Source: Trichomonas vaginalis G3 (taxonomy: Eukaryota; Parabasalia; Trichomonadida; Trichomonadidae). From it: a stretch of DNA of 64,000 nt. Of the stretch, positions 1-8,489 are shown piece after piece. Under the pieces are notes generated by a model, which saw nothing but the letters and a program-made list of their open reading frames with translations, was not told where the DNA came from and ran no database searches. The first letter of the stretch is position 1; every line of letters starts with the position of its first letter. A program made the position numbers and the translations under genes. The stretch lies in assembly GCF_026262505.1 (NCBI RefSeq), contig NC_067208.1:2170001-2234000 (forward strand). The letters run 5' to 3'.

Positions 1-8
1 CTTACTTC

Positions 9-2402
9 ATGTTTGACAGCATGAATGAGGATGTTATTTCATGGTTAAAGAATATAAGCAATGTTTTCGGTAAGTACGTCATAGATGACAAAGGTCTTGT
101 TGTATTTTATGAGACAGCAATACGAACACAGGAACTAATGGATATTATGCACTCAACAGCAAAGAAAGGATTTAGTACTATTGGCATGAATGAACATTGC
201 AGGAATGACATATACAACCTATGCTCACGAAAGCCTTACACAAAAGCAATACAAATGATAGAACATAAGTGTCTAAGGTCAGCAAATGAAATCATTACTG
301 TCAGTGGTTATGAAAGAACTGTTAGCAAAGATGAGTGGAAACAGCTATTCATATTAAGGAAGGACGTTGCTGAACTAGTTAAACCTGTTGCACAAACATT
401 GTTTCAGATAAGACCAGCAATGACTAAGAACCCTTTGACCTTAGTCAATGAGACCATAGAGGTTGAAGATAATGACATGAAAGAACTAGGAATGAATGAG
501 AGAAGTTGTGAAGGATGTTTGAGTCAAAACACATGGTTCTTCAGAGCTGTTAAGAAACTTAGTAAAGAACGACAGAAATATTTTATAGAGAAGTATTGCA
601 AAGGATGTGTAAATGAATTGCTTGAAATAGAACTTAGAGACACTTTCACACTAAAGGACTTGAGGAGAAATAAGTACATGAGTGAAGAAGGTATTGACAT
701 AGCTAGTGTTATAAATGACTTAAGAAGATGTGTTGTCGTTATTGACGGAGCACGTATGACATATCTAGTGAAAGATTATGATGGAATACGAGACACAACA
801 ACACTTGTGTCAGTAGATAGCAAGGAATTCAATAAGCTCATGAAGAGTGTTTATGTAGGACGTATTGAAGAGAAGGATGTGAACGCACTGATGATTTATG
901 AAGCGGGTCAGAACAAGAACTATCTTATGAAGTCAGGCATGAGATTCTTTGACGAAAGAGATGACATTTACAGCTATTTCAGAGGATATGAGTATGAGGT
1001 ACTGAATGAAGTAGATGAAAGCGTTATTGAAGGATATTTGAAACATGTTCACGATGTCATATGTAATGAGGATGAAGAGCTTTATGAGTATGTTTTGAAC
1101 TGGTTCGCCTACATCGTTCAAAATCCTTGTGGAAAGACTGGAACAGTACTTTTGTTAACAGGAAAGCAAGGAACTGGTAAGAATGTACTTAGTAATGTTC
1201 TATGCGAGCTCATTAGCAAGTACGCCAACAATAATATAACGGCAATAGAGAATGTGGTTGGTAGATTCAATGCTGCTATTGAGAACATGAAGCTCATCGT
1301 ATGCAATGAACTAAGCTCATGCGATACGTCTAAGGTCATGAACCACGACGCACTAAAGTCAATAGTAACAGAGACTCAGTTGGACTTAAATCAGAAGTGT
1401 CAGCCAGTAAGAAAGATAGAGAATGTTTGTAATATCATCATGATATCTAACAACTTCAACTCAGTAAAGATTGACAAAGACGACAGAAGATTTGTTGTCA
1501 TTGACGTAAGCAGCAGATACAAAGGAAATTACGAATATTTCTCAAATCTCATTGAAAGCTTTAATGAAGAGTTTTATTCAAACTTACTGACGTACTTCAT
1601 GAAGAAAGATTTAAGTGAATTTGATGTAAGGAAGATACCATTCACCGGGGCTAAACAAGAACTCATCGAAATGAACAAAACACCTTACCAAATGTTTTAT
1701 GAGGAGTTCTATGAAAAGTTTGTATCCGGATGGAATTGTACAGAGTGCTACAGAAGATATAAAGAATTTGTGAAGGAGAATGAATTCTTTGCATGTAGTT
1801 CAAATGTATTTGGTGGCAAGATGAGAGAATTTGTGAAGAGAAGTAGAAAGCGAGACGGTTCTGCAAGAAGTTATATTTACGAAGCAAGTATGATATTAGA
1901 AGGTCGTGGAAAGAAAGAAACAGTGAATTATGAGGAAGTGCTTGAAAAATTCATGGAGTACATGGGAAGCAATATAACATACAACAAAGACATATACAGT
2001 GAGTTTAAGTACTACTGTGAACAGCATGAGATTGAAGTAATGAGTAAAGGAGACTTTGAAACGCTTATGAAAGACAGTAAGGAGGTCGTTCATGAGAACA
2101 GTGTTGAAATAGTTCATGAGAACAGTGAGGAGGTCATACATGAATGCAATGATGAAATAGTTCACGATGTCGTTCGTGAAGAAGCCATTGCAACAAAGAA
2201 TGATATAAAGGATTTCATAGAACTTAACAAGGAGGAGTTTAAAGAAGGCTATGAAGTGAAAAGATGTGAAGAAGATTTCTTGGCGTATTTGAAGAAAAAG
2301 AGACTAAAGCCAATGGCTCAAAATAAGTTTCAATCGATGTTTGAAAAGAAACGTTTGAGCTATGGTGGTGTAAGAAGCACATATTACTTTGTTAAGAAGT
2401 GA
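9..2402 (+). CDS. SF3 helicase (D5/DUF5906-like) of a mobile element
   Basis: 797 residues, probably a replicative DNA helicase. The superfamily 3 core is visible: Walker A GKQGTGKN, Walker B-like LIVCNEL, motif C NIIMISNN, then an arginine-finger-like DDRR. The core aligns closely with the 411-residue helicase at 15474-16709, but this protein has an extra N-terminal half with Cys pairs (SCEGC, YCKGC) and a longer C-terminus. The C-terminal part has a short tandem VHENS-type repeat (roughly residues 695-735) and ends in a charged block that could be a winged helix. The ORF begins 9 bases into the window, so its true start may lie outside. It heads an element fragment with two small genes behind it. 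Helicase assignment is strong; the element type is inferred. Confidence 0.8.
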   Translation: MFDSMNEDVISWLKNISNVFGKYVIDDKGLVVFYETAIRTQELMDIMHSTAKKGFSTIGMNEHCRNDIYNLCSRKPYTKAIQMIEHKCLRSANEIITVSGYERTVSKDEWKQLFILRKDVAELVKPVAQTLFQIRPAMTKNPLTLVNETIEVEDNDMKELGMNERSCEGCLSQNTWFFRAVKKLSKERQKYFIEKYCKGCVNELLEIELRDTFTLKDLRRNKYMSEEGIDIASVINDLRRCVVVIDGARMTYLVKDYDGIRDTTTLVSVDSKEFNKLMKSVYVGRIEEKDVNALMIYEAGQNKNYLMKSGMRFFDERDDIYSYFRGYEYEVLNEVDESVIEGYLKHVHDVICNEDEELYEYVLNWFAYIVQNPCGKTGTVLLLTGKQGTGKNVLSNVLCELISKYANNNITAIENVVGRFNAAIENMKLIVCNELSSCDTSKVMNHDALKSIVTETQLDLNQKCQPVRKIENVCNIIMISNNFNSVKIDKDDRRFVVIDVSSRYKGNYEYFSNLIESFNEEFYSNLLTYFMKKDLSEFDVRKIPFTGAKQELIEMNKTPYQMFYEEFYEKFVSGWNCTECYRRYKEFVKENEFFACSSNVFGGKMREFVKRSRKRDGSARSYIYEASMILEGRGKKETVNYEEVLEKFMEYMGSNITYNKDIYSEFKYYCEQHEIEVMSKGDFETLMKDSKEVVHENSVEIVHENSEEVIHECNDEIVHDVVREEAIATKNDIKDFIELNKEEFKEGYEVKRCEEDFLAYLKKKRLKPMAQNKFQSMFEKKRLSYGGVRSTYYFVKK

Positions 2403-3172
2403 GGACATTTATTTTTGTCGTTAGTGTTGGAGTTTGTGTTTGTTGTTAGTGTTTGTCATTTGTGCTGAAGTTAGTACTTGATGTTAGTGTTGGAGTTTGT
2501 GTTTGTTGTTAGTGTTTGTCATTTGTGCTGAAGTTAGTACTTGATGTTAGTGTTGGAGTTTGTGTTTGTTGTTAGCGTTTGTCATTTGTGCTGAAGTTAG
2601 TACTTGATGTTAGTGTTGGAGTTTGTGTTTGTTGTTAGTGAGAGAATAAATTAAATCATGAACTTTGCCATGGTCTCTGTCCCTAGTAGTTTTCATTAAG
2701 TTCTGGAAATAATGAAAGTCATAAACTTTGCCATGGTCTCTGTCCCTAGTAGTTTTCATTATCTCACAGAGTTAATGAAAGTCATACTTTCTATCAGATG
2801 AAGCATGCAGATGAACATAATGAAAGTTAGTGAGTTTGCCACGAGTTATGAATAAAATATTGGCATATTAGATGAGATAGCTGATGAAACAGATGAAGAT
2901 AAATTAAATCTTGGACTTTGCCACACTCTGTCCCTAGTTCCTCAAAATCCTTGACAACGTTGCTTAGAAATTTTGGTTCAAAACCTCATCTGATTTTAAT
3001 CTGTTATGCTACCTGTTAAGTTTCGCGAGATTATAAATGTTATGGAGTTATATAAAAAGGAGGGACAGCTAGGGACACTGGAAGTACTTGTAAGGCTATC
3101 TGTTAAGATTGCATGAAATACTAAAAAGTCATAAAATCCATTATCGCTGTGCTAGCTTCACCTTAGAGTAAA
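2403..3172. repeat. Intergenic region with 63-bp tandem repeats
   Basis: A GT-rich 63-bp unit starts at 2420, 2483, 2546 and 2609 (the last copy partial, to about 2640) with almost no variation. A different sequence containing CTTTGCCATGGTCTCTGTCC is repeated at about 2661 and 2724, again 63 bp apart, with a weaker third copy near 2908. The rest to 3172 is AT-rich leader of the next gene. I see no gene here. Confidence 0.85.
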
Positions 3173-3415
3173 ATGACAAATAAAGTCACTGAAGCAATGA
3201 AACAAAAGTTTTTGGTAGAATACATTAAATCAGGAGCGGTTCCAGAAGGTTTTTACATTCATACTATGAAGGATGGTAGAGTTCAGTTTAGAAAGATAAA
3301 GCAACCATTAGATAGAGAAGGAATTTTGAGAAAGATTAAACTTCATGAGGACAACATTGCTGAACTTAAGAAGAAGCTAGAAGAGTTGGAGAAAGCAGAC
3401 GACAGTGAGGAATAA
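3173..3415 (+). CDS. Small coiled-coil protein, unknown
   Basis: 80 residues, not recognised. The first half is mixed and basic; residues 48-76 are a charged heptad-like helix rich in Lys, Glu and Leu. The start context TTAGAGTAAAATG resembles starts inside the Maverick (for example TTCTAAGTAAAATG at 13818), so it probably belongs to the element at the left edge rather than to the host. There is a distant likeness in layout (small basic beta-like part followed by a helix) to the 194-residue Maverick protein at 25827-26411, but I cannot claim homology. Confidence 0.55.
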   Translation: MTNKVTEAMKQKFLVEYIKSGAVPEGFYIHTMKDGRVQFRKIKQPLDREGILRKIKLHEDNIAELKKKLEELEKADDSEE

Positions 3416-3462
3416 AATATTTCATTAGTTTTATTTTTACTGAAAATTTTTATTTGGATGTA

Positions 3463-3783
3463 ATGACGAAAACTATTGAGATAACAAACTACAACGGTCA
3501 TGAGTTCAAGAATTTGTTCTTCGTTCCTCGTGAAAATACATTCTATCAGATACGAGGGAGAAAAGGTAAAGTTAGTTTGAGCGTTTATGATTACAAGCAT
3601 AATGGAAAGTTTATACAAGCATATGATACAAACGGTAAGCGTGTTTCATTAGCTTTGTCAAAACTTACATACATTTATTTTGACAGTGATTTTGACCTAT
3701 ATGAAGAAGAAAGTGAGTCAGAAGATTATGAGCTGTTATGTGAAGCACAGCAATGGGAGGAGTTGCAATACTTTTGTAAGTGA
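3463..3783 (+). CDS. Small acidic-tailed protein, unknown
   Basis: 106 residues from the ATG at 3463; an in-frame TTG lies 9 bases upstream but is not a plausible start. The N-terminal 60 residues look like beta structure (FYQIRGRKGKVSLSVYDY), and the C-terminus is acidic (DLYEEESESEDYELL). It follows the 80-residue gene by 47 bases on the same strand. No family is recognised. It is likely part of the same element as the helicase upstream. Confidence 0.5.
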   Translation: MTKTIEITNYNGHEFKNLFFVPRENTFYQIRGRKGKVSLSVYDYKHNGKFIQAYDTNGKRVSLALSKLTYIYFDSDFDLYEEESESEDYELLCEAQQWEELQYFCK

Positions 3784-3880
3784 GAACGTTTATTTTTTAC
3801 ATTAGTGAGGTGAAGTGGTTGGCGGCTTTGTAAATATTTAAGGTTAAGTTAGTGTTATCGTTTGTGTTGTAAAATATACG

Positions 3881-4297
3881 TTAACGGTTTTGTAAAGTGT
3901 CGAATTCACATATAATGGATAAGGAGGCGCGCAGTGCCTCCGTACCCATGATAGTCATACTAACTACATCAATTTGTTGTAATTTCAAACGTTTCCATTG
4001 TTTTGTTTGACCACAGAGAAAGGCCCAGTGGTCATGTATCACAGCAAGAGCTTTGATTTGGTCGTAGGGATTGACCCTACGACCTTTCTTGCCTTTAGGC
4101 AATGGGATATTCTGTAAGCTAAATTGATTTTGTAAAAAAGATTTTGAAACATCTAAATATTTGAAATCATTTGATTGAAGGGTTGGGGCGATGGGAACAT
4201 GGGTGCAAGCTTCTTCCCATGTCATTTTACCTTCTTCAATCTGATTGGAAATACCAATTAGGTAAATTCGATCGACATACCCTTTGTAAGGATTCAT
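3881..4297 (-). CDS. Hypothetical host protein
   Basis: 138 residues from the ATG at 4297. This start is favoured because TCATT, a trichomonad initiator, ends 3 bases before it; a longer reading would need TTG. The protein is soluble-looking, with a basic stretch KGKKGRRVNPYDQ in the middle, and I do not recognise it. Its stop lies inside TACGTTAAC (3877-3885), a 9-mer repeated at 4308-4316 just upstream of the gene, and the boundary of the left-hand element must be near here. The C-terminus may therefore have been altered by insertion. Confidence 0.5.
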   Translation of the reverse strand: MNPYKGYVDRIYLIGISNQIEEGKMTWEEACTHVPIAPTLQSNDFKYLDVSKSFLQNQFSLQNIPLPKGKKGRRVNPYDQIKALAVIHDHWAFLCGQTKQWKRLKLQQIDVVSMTIMGTEALRASLSIICEFDTLQNR

Positions 4298-4300
4298 TCG

Positions 4301-4305
4301 AATGA
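4301..4305 (-). promoter_or_regulatory. Initiator (Inr) for 3881-4297
   Basis: Reads TCATT on the minus strand, matching the trichomonad Inr TCA-Y-(T/A), 3 bases before the ATG. Very short leaders are normal in trichomonads. Confidence 0.55.
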
Positions 4306-4475
4306 AGTACGTTAACAATCAAAATATTCTATAAGTGTCTAGTATGGAATTCAAAAGAATAAAGAAAATGGTAACGTAAATAAACGTATTATGAAATAAT
4401 TTATAATTAAAATGAAAAAAAGAAAAAATAATAAGTAAAGTGACTGGAAATGAAAATGAAAATCAGTGTACAGTT

Positions 4476-5420
4476 TTATTTTTTTCTCGCTGTGAAACGT
4501 ATTCGGTCTTTTTTTTAAAAATTAATTTTTTGTTAGAGATAAGAGCTGACACTTGGTAGACAACTTCTTTATGTATAGAAAATTCTATCTTGCCTTTTAT
4601 TTTTTTCTCGCTGTGAAACGTATTCGGTCTTTTTTTTAAAAATTAATTTTTTGTTAGAGATAAGAGCTAAAACTCGGTAAACAACTTCTTTATGTCTAGA
4701 AAATTCTATCTTGCCTTTTATTTTTTTCTCGCTGTGAAACGTATTCGGTCTTTTTTTTAAAAATTAATTTTTTGTTAGAGATAAGAGCTAAAACTCGGTA
4801 AACAACTTCTTTATGTCTAGAAAATTCTATCTTGCCTTTTATTTTTTTCTCGCTGTGAAACGTATTCGGTCTTTTTTTTAAAAATTAATTTTTTGTTAGA
4901 GATAAGAGCTAAAACTCGGTAAACAACTTCTTTATGTCTAGAAAATTCTATCTTGCCTTTTATTTTTTTCTCGCTGTGAAACGTATTCGGTCTTTTTTTT
5001 AAAAATTAATTTTTTGTTAGAGATAAGAGCTAAAACTCGGTAAACAACTTCTTTATGTCTAGAAAATTCTATCTTGCCTTTTATTTTTTTCTCGCTGTGA
5101 AACGTATTCGGTCTTTTTTTTAAAAATTAATTTTTTGTTAGAGATAAGAGCTAAAACTCGGTAAACAACTTCTTTATGTATAGAAAATTCTATCTTGCCT
5201 TTTATTTTTTTCTCGCTGTGAAACGTATTCGGTCTTTTTTTTAAAAATTAATTTTTTGTTAGAGATAAGAGCTAAAACTCGGTAAACAACTTCTTTATGT
5301 CTAGAAAATTCTATCTTGCCTTTTATTTTTTTCTCGCTGTGAAACGTATTCGGTCTTTTTTTTAAAAATTAATTTTTTGTTAGAGATAAGAGCTAAAACT
5401 TTGCAGACAACTCCCCCATG
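4476..5420. repeat. 121-bp tandem repeat array, 8 copies
   Basis: The landmark CGCTGTGAAACGTATTCGG recurs at 4488, 4609, 4730, 4851, 4972, 5093, 5214 and 5335, exactly 121 bp apart. Copies are nearly identical and differ at a few sites (TGTATAG/TGTCTAG, GCTGACACTTGG/GCTAAAACTCGG). The last unit diverges after about 5400. Each unit holds T-rich and A-rich tracts and no ORF. The near-identity points to recent expansion or gene conversion. Confidence 0.95.
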
Positions 5421-6365
5421 TCTAGCAAATTTAACATTCGTCTCCCATTTTTATATATTTGGTTTAGAATGTTCGAAAATGCGTAATATGGTCATTAATA
5501 TTAATTGAAAAAAACCTTGAATTAATTCAATCTGATCTCACAAAATATTTTAAATTACAAACTTTGTAGTTTGAATAGATAATCAGTATTAAACTCAAAT
5601 AACTAGTTTATTTTTGAATAAAAATTATTTGAATTTATTCAATTTTGTGAATTTTCCTTCAAAAATCAAGTTTAAATATCTTATTTGCCATCTAATTATA
5701 AATACAATGAAACATATTCGAAATTGAAAAGAATGACTTTTTCTGTTCTTTCAATCATTCAATTTGAATTTTGCAATATTGGATTTCTCATTAAATAGCT
5801 ATTAAAAACAACAAGCAATTTAACTTACATTCAAATTTATTTGTGTTATATTCAATCTTCTCAAAACTTATAATTTTCGGCTATAGCATGATTATATGCT
5901 ATATAATATAATAAACCTATAATAGTATCATTCTTTCAATTATTTGAAGAGAAAACCGAAAAAATCTATTTTCGGTCTATAACAAAAGAATAAACATTTT
6001 CGTATTTTTGAATTTTTCACCCACCTTGTTCATTCATAACATCACATTACACAATTAATAACATGCTTGTATGATTGTACTCTTCATGGAACTGTATTGT
6101 TCTATTGATATCATGTATATTTGATTTGAGAATTTAAAGAATATTGATCTAGTATGAGAGCAGATAGCCAAAATAATAAACTAGTTTTAGTATTGAATAT
6201 CTAAGACCTTTAGGACGATTTCCTACATAATCAATTTGTTGATCAGATTGATTAAGAATAAATCCCTATATTCAGAAGGAAATTTCTTAAAAATTAATCA
6301 ATTTCAGTACAAATACAAACAAATTTATTAAGAATCAAACAATATCCATATAAAAAATAAAAATA
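5421..6365. other. AT-rich spacer, no gene seen
   Basis: About 0.95 kb of very AT-rich DNA between the tandem array and the 3' end of the glycosyltransferase gene. I see no ORF, RNA gene or clear repeat. Confidence 0.7.
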
Positions 6366-7553
6366 TTAATTAGGATCATAATCAAAATACTTCACATCAA
6401 TGTGCCTTTTGTTTATATAAGGCACTGGCGAAGGACATTGAATGGAGAAGTGATAAGCATCATTAGAAAATTTTTCTAAAATAATTTCATTGGATTTGCC
6501 ATTACAATGATAATATACAGTTACATTACAGTTGTATCTCTGTCTATAATATTTTGGCGCTTCTATATTATCGGGAACTGGGTTTTCTATTGAAAAACAA
6601 CTTTCATTTTGAAGTTTGTCATTGTAGAAAGCATATCCGAATGCGAAATTAACTATTTCATCATCAAATGGAACTTTAATAACTTGTGTTGAAAAATTAT
6701 CCCAATAAACAGTCTTATTCGCAAATATTGATGAAGAAGAACGCCAAAGTCTTTGAACATCTTCATCTATTATATGATGGAATGAAATACGTGGGAATCC
6801 TACTGGAAAAGTTTTTAGAATGCCCAGTTCTGCAATAAGCGTATAAGGAGATTCAGCATTTGATTGTCCAGGCCAAGCTAATAGATAATTTTCTATTGGA
6901 CCAATGATGCTGTCAATAAAGGTCGCAAGTTTCATATCACTTGGAAACTTATGAGATACAAATGCAGTTGTAAGTAATGAGTTTTTCTCACTTATTAGTT
7001 TGAGAAGCTCTTTAGTAACAACGATACCACCTCCACCATTTATGAAAACATGATTACTTGTTCTTTTCGGATTATAAAATTTTTCTATTTCGATATAAGA
7101 TCCATATACACATCCAAATGCATATGGACCATTTAAAACTTCTGAATTAATTTGTGATATCAATGATTGCGGAAAAAAGTATGTATCATCGTCTAAAAAA
7201 ACGTAAATCTTTTTATTTGGATTCTTTTCGTATGCATATTTATAAGATACTGTATGTAAAGCTTGTGCATGATTCCATCCGTTATCATTTGTGGTTCCAA
7301 TTAAGCATGGCTGACTTATTGGAATAATATTTAAGTGTAGATTCGAATTTCCGATATTTTTTTGAAGGTAGCCGTATGTTTCATTATCAAGTGATTGCAT
7401 GTATACATCTATTTCTGGAATATTTTGCATCCATGTTTGAGTCATTTTTGTAATTCGATCAATTGCGAACTTATTGCTTGTCCAAACGTTAAACGAAACA
7501 TCGTTGAGTGTAATGTTGTTAAATATATCGCATATTAGAAACATTACATTCAT
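6366..7553 (-). CDS. Fringe-like glycosyltransferase (GT31-type)
   Basis: 395 residues. Fringe/core-1 galactosyltransferase landmarks are in order: KIYVFLDDDTYFF with the metal-binding DDD at about 121-123, FINGGGGIVVT at 170-180, and FPSDMKLATF near 203-212, where the acidic residue expected of the family follows. Members transfer a sugar from a nucleotide-sugar in the secretory pathway. The N-terminus shows no clear signal anchor, so the gene may be 5'-truncated or the start may be the second ATG at 7544. Neither start has a good initiator. The last 80 residues are not recognised. Confidence 0.8.
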   Translation of the reverse strand: MNVMFLICDIFNNITLNDVSFNVWTSNKFAIDRITKMTQTWMQNIPEIDVYMQSLDNETYGYLQKNIGNSNLHLNIIPISQPCLIGTTNDNGWNHAQALHTVSYKYAYEKNPNKKIYVFLDDDTYFFPQSLISQINSEVLNGPYAFGCVYGSYIEIEKFYNPKRTSNHVFINGGGGIVVTKELLKLISEKNSLLTTAFVSHKFPSDMKLATFIDSIIGPIENYLLAWPGQSNAESPYTLIAELGILKTFPVGFPRISFHHIIDEDVQRLWRSSSSIFANKTVYWDNFSTQVIKVPFDDEIVNFAFGYAFYNDKLQNESCFSIENPVPDNIEAPKYYRQRYNCNVTVYYHCNGKSNEIILEKFSNDAYHFSIQCPSPVPYINKRHIDVKYFDYDPN

Positions 7554-7852
7554 AAGTAACTAACAAATCTTTTCACAAAAAATTTTATGCCAAGATTTAA
7601 TCATAGTTATCATTATATCTTGATTTTAACAAAAATGCAAGAATGCGTACACTATTTACTTACGTAATACATATTTGTGGAATTTGAATTATGAGCATAT
7701 GGTATCATCATGGCATATATAACATACCATATATGCCTTTCGAGTCAAATTTATAGCACTAACAAAAGAAGGACTAAATCATTCACACACTGAATAAACA
7801 CTAATTTATTAGACAAATGAGTTCAAAAATTCATGAAGAACGTATTTTCGCA
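7554..7852. other. AT-rich spacer before the Maverick
   Basis: Host flank between the glycosyltransferase start and the target duplication. No ORF or repeat seen. Confidence 0.6.
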
Positions 7853-7858
7853 CACTCA
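7853..7858. mobile_element. Left target-site duplication (CACTCA)
   Basis: CACTCA immediately before the terminal A-run. The identical CACTCA follows the terminal T-run at 31978-31983. Polintons characteristically make a 6-bp duplication. Confidence 0.9.
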
Positions 7859-8103
7859 AAAAAAAAAAAAAAAAAAAAAAAGGTAGTGGGGCCTCCAGGC
7901 ACTTCGTGCCCTCTAGCCCTGAGGATGTTTGGTATAATGAAGTTTTTTTTTTTCTTGGGATGGCCTTCCGGGCACCTCGTGCCCTCTAGCCCATAAAAAG
8001 TTTAGTATAAATGAAGTTTTTATTCGGAAAACCTTCTTCTGGGTCGAAAACATTATATAATGTGTCACTTTTCACAAATTATATATGTTTTCATGTTTTG
8101 TCA
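7859..8103. repeat. Left terminal inverted repeat of the Maverick
   Basis: Pairs with 31744-31977 on the opposite strand (for example the shared block AATTATATATGTTTTCATG). Compared with the right end, the left end carries a tandem duplication of about 70 bp: the segment ending GTGCCCTCTAGCCC plus a GAAGTTTTT tract occurs at 7882-7952 and again at 7953-8022. Confidence 0.9.
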
Positions 8104-8480
8104 AGACTTCTTCGTAAATGTTTTGTCAAGACTTCTTCGTAAAATCAGACAAAAATATATTTTAGGGTAGAAGGTTAGATCTAACCTCTTTTCTAACCTC
8201 TTTTCTACCCTCTTGAATTTGTCATGATTTCATCGTAAATGTTTTGTCAAGACTTCTTCATCGTAATGAGTGTAAAGGACCCAAAAATAAAGTTTAGGTG
8301 AAGAGGTGAGATCTCACCTGTTTTTTCACCTCTTTTTTCACCTCTTGAATTTTCATGATTTCCCCTTATAGAATGAGATAAGACGGTTATTTTACAAAAC
8401 TGACAACACTTTGACCGAGTAGTTTTTTGTGCTGAACAAAAAGTGTCATATAAACATCTGTCAAAAACCGCTTTTTAACT
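8104..8480. repeat. Subterminal repeats with GATC palindromes
   Basis: Several copies of TTTTGTCAAGACTTCTTCGTA alternate with hairpin modules. AGGTTAGATCTAACCT is at 8173-8188 and the variant AGGTGAGATCTCACCT at 8304-8319. Each is followed by further copies of one arm (CTTTTCTAACC or TTTTTTCACC). Inverted copies of the same modules occur at 22327-22625 inside the element. Confidence 0.85.
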
Positions 8481-8485
8481 TCACT
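8481..8485 (+). promoter_or_regulatory. Initiator for the 1079-residue gene
   Basis: TCACT, a match to the trichomonad Inr, 4 bases before the ATG at 8490. It is one of the few element genes with a host-type initiator. Confidence 0.5.
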
Positions 8486-8489
8486 TAAA

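Noticed and set aside
2420-2640. CRISPR-like array
   Set aside because: The 63-bp units are direct tandem copies with no unique spacers.
7858-7881. A-run as a retrotransposon poly(A) tail
   Set aside because: It is mirrored by a T-run at the other end, inside a 6-bp duplication, so it is the start of the Polinton inverted repeat.
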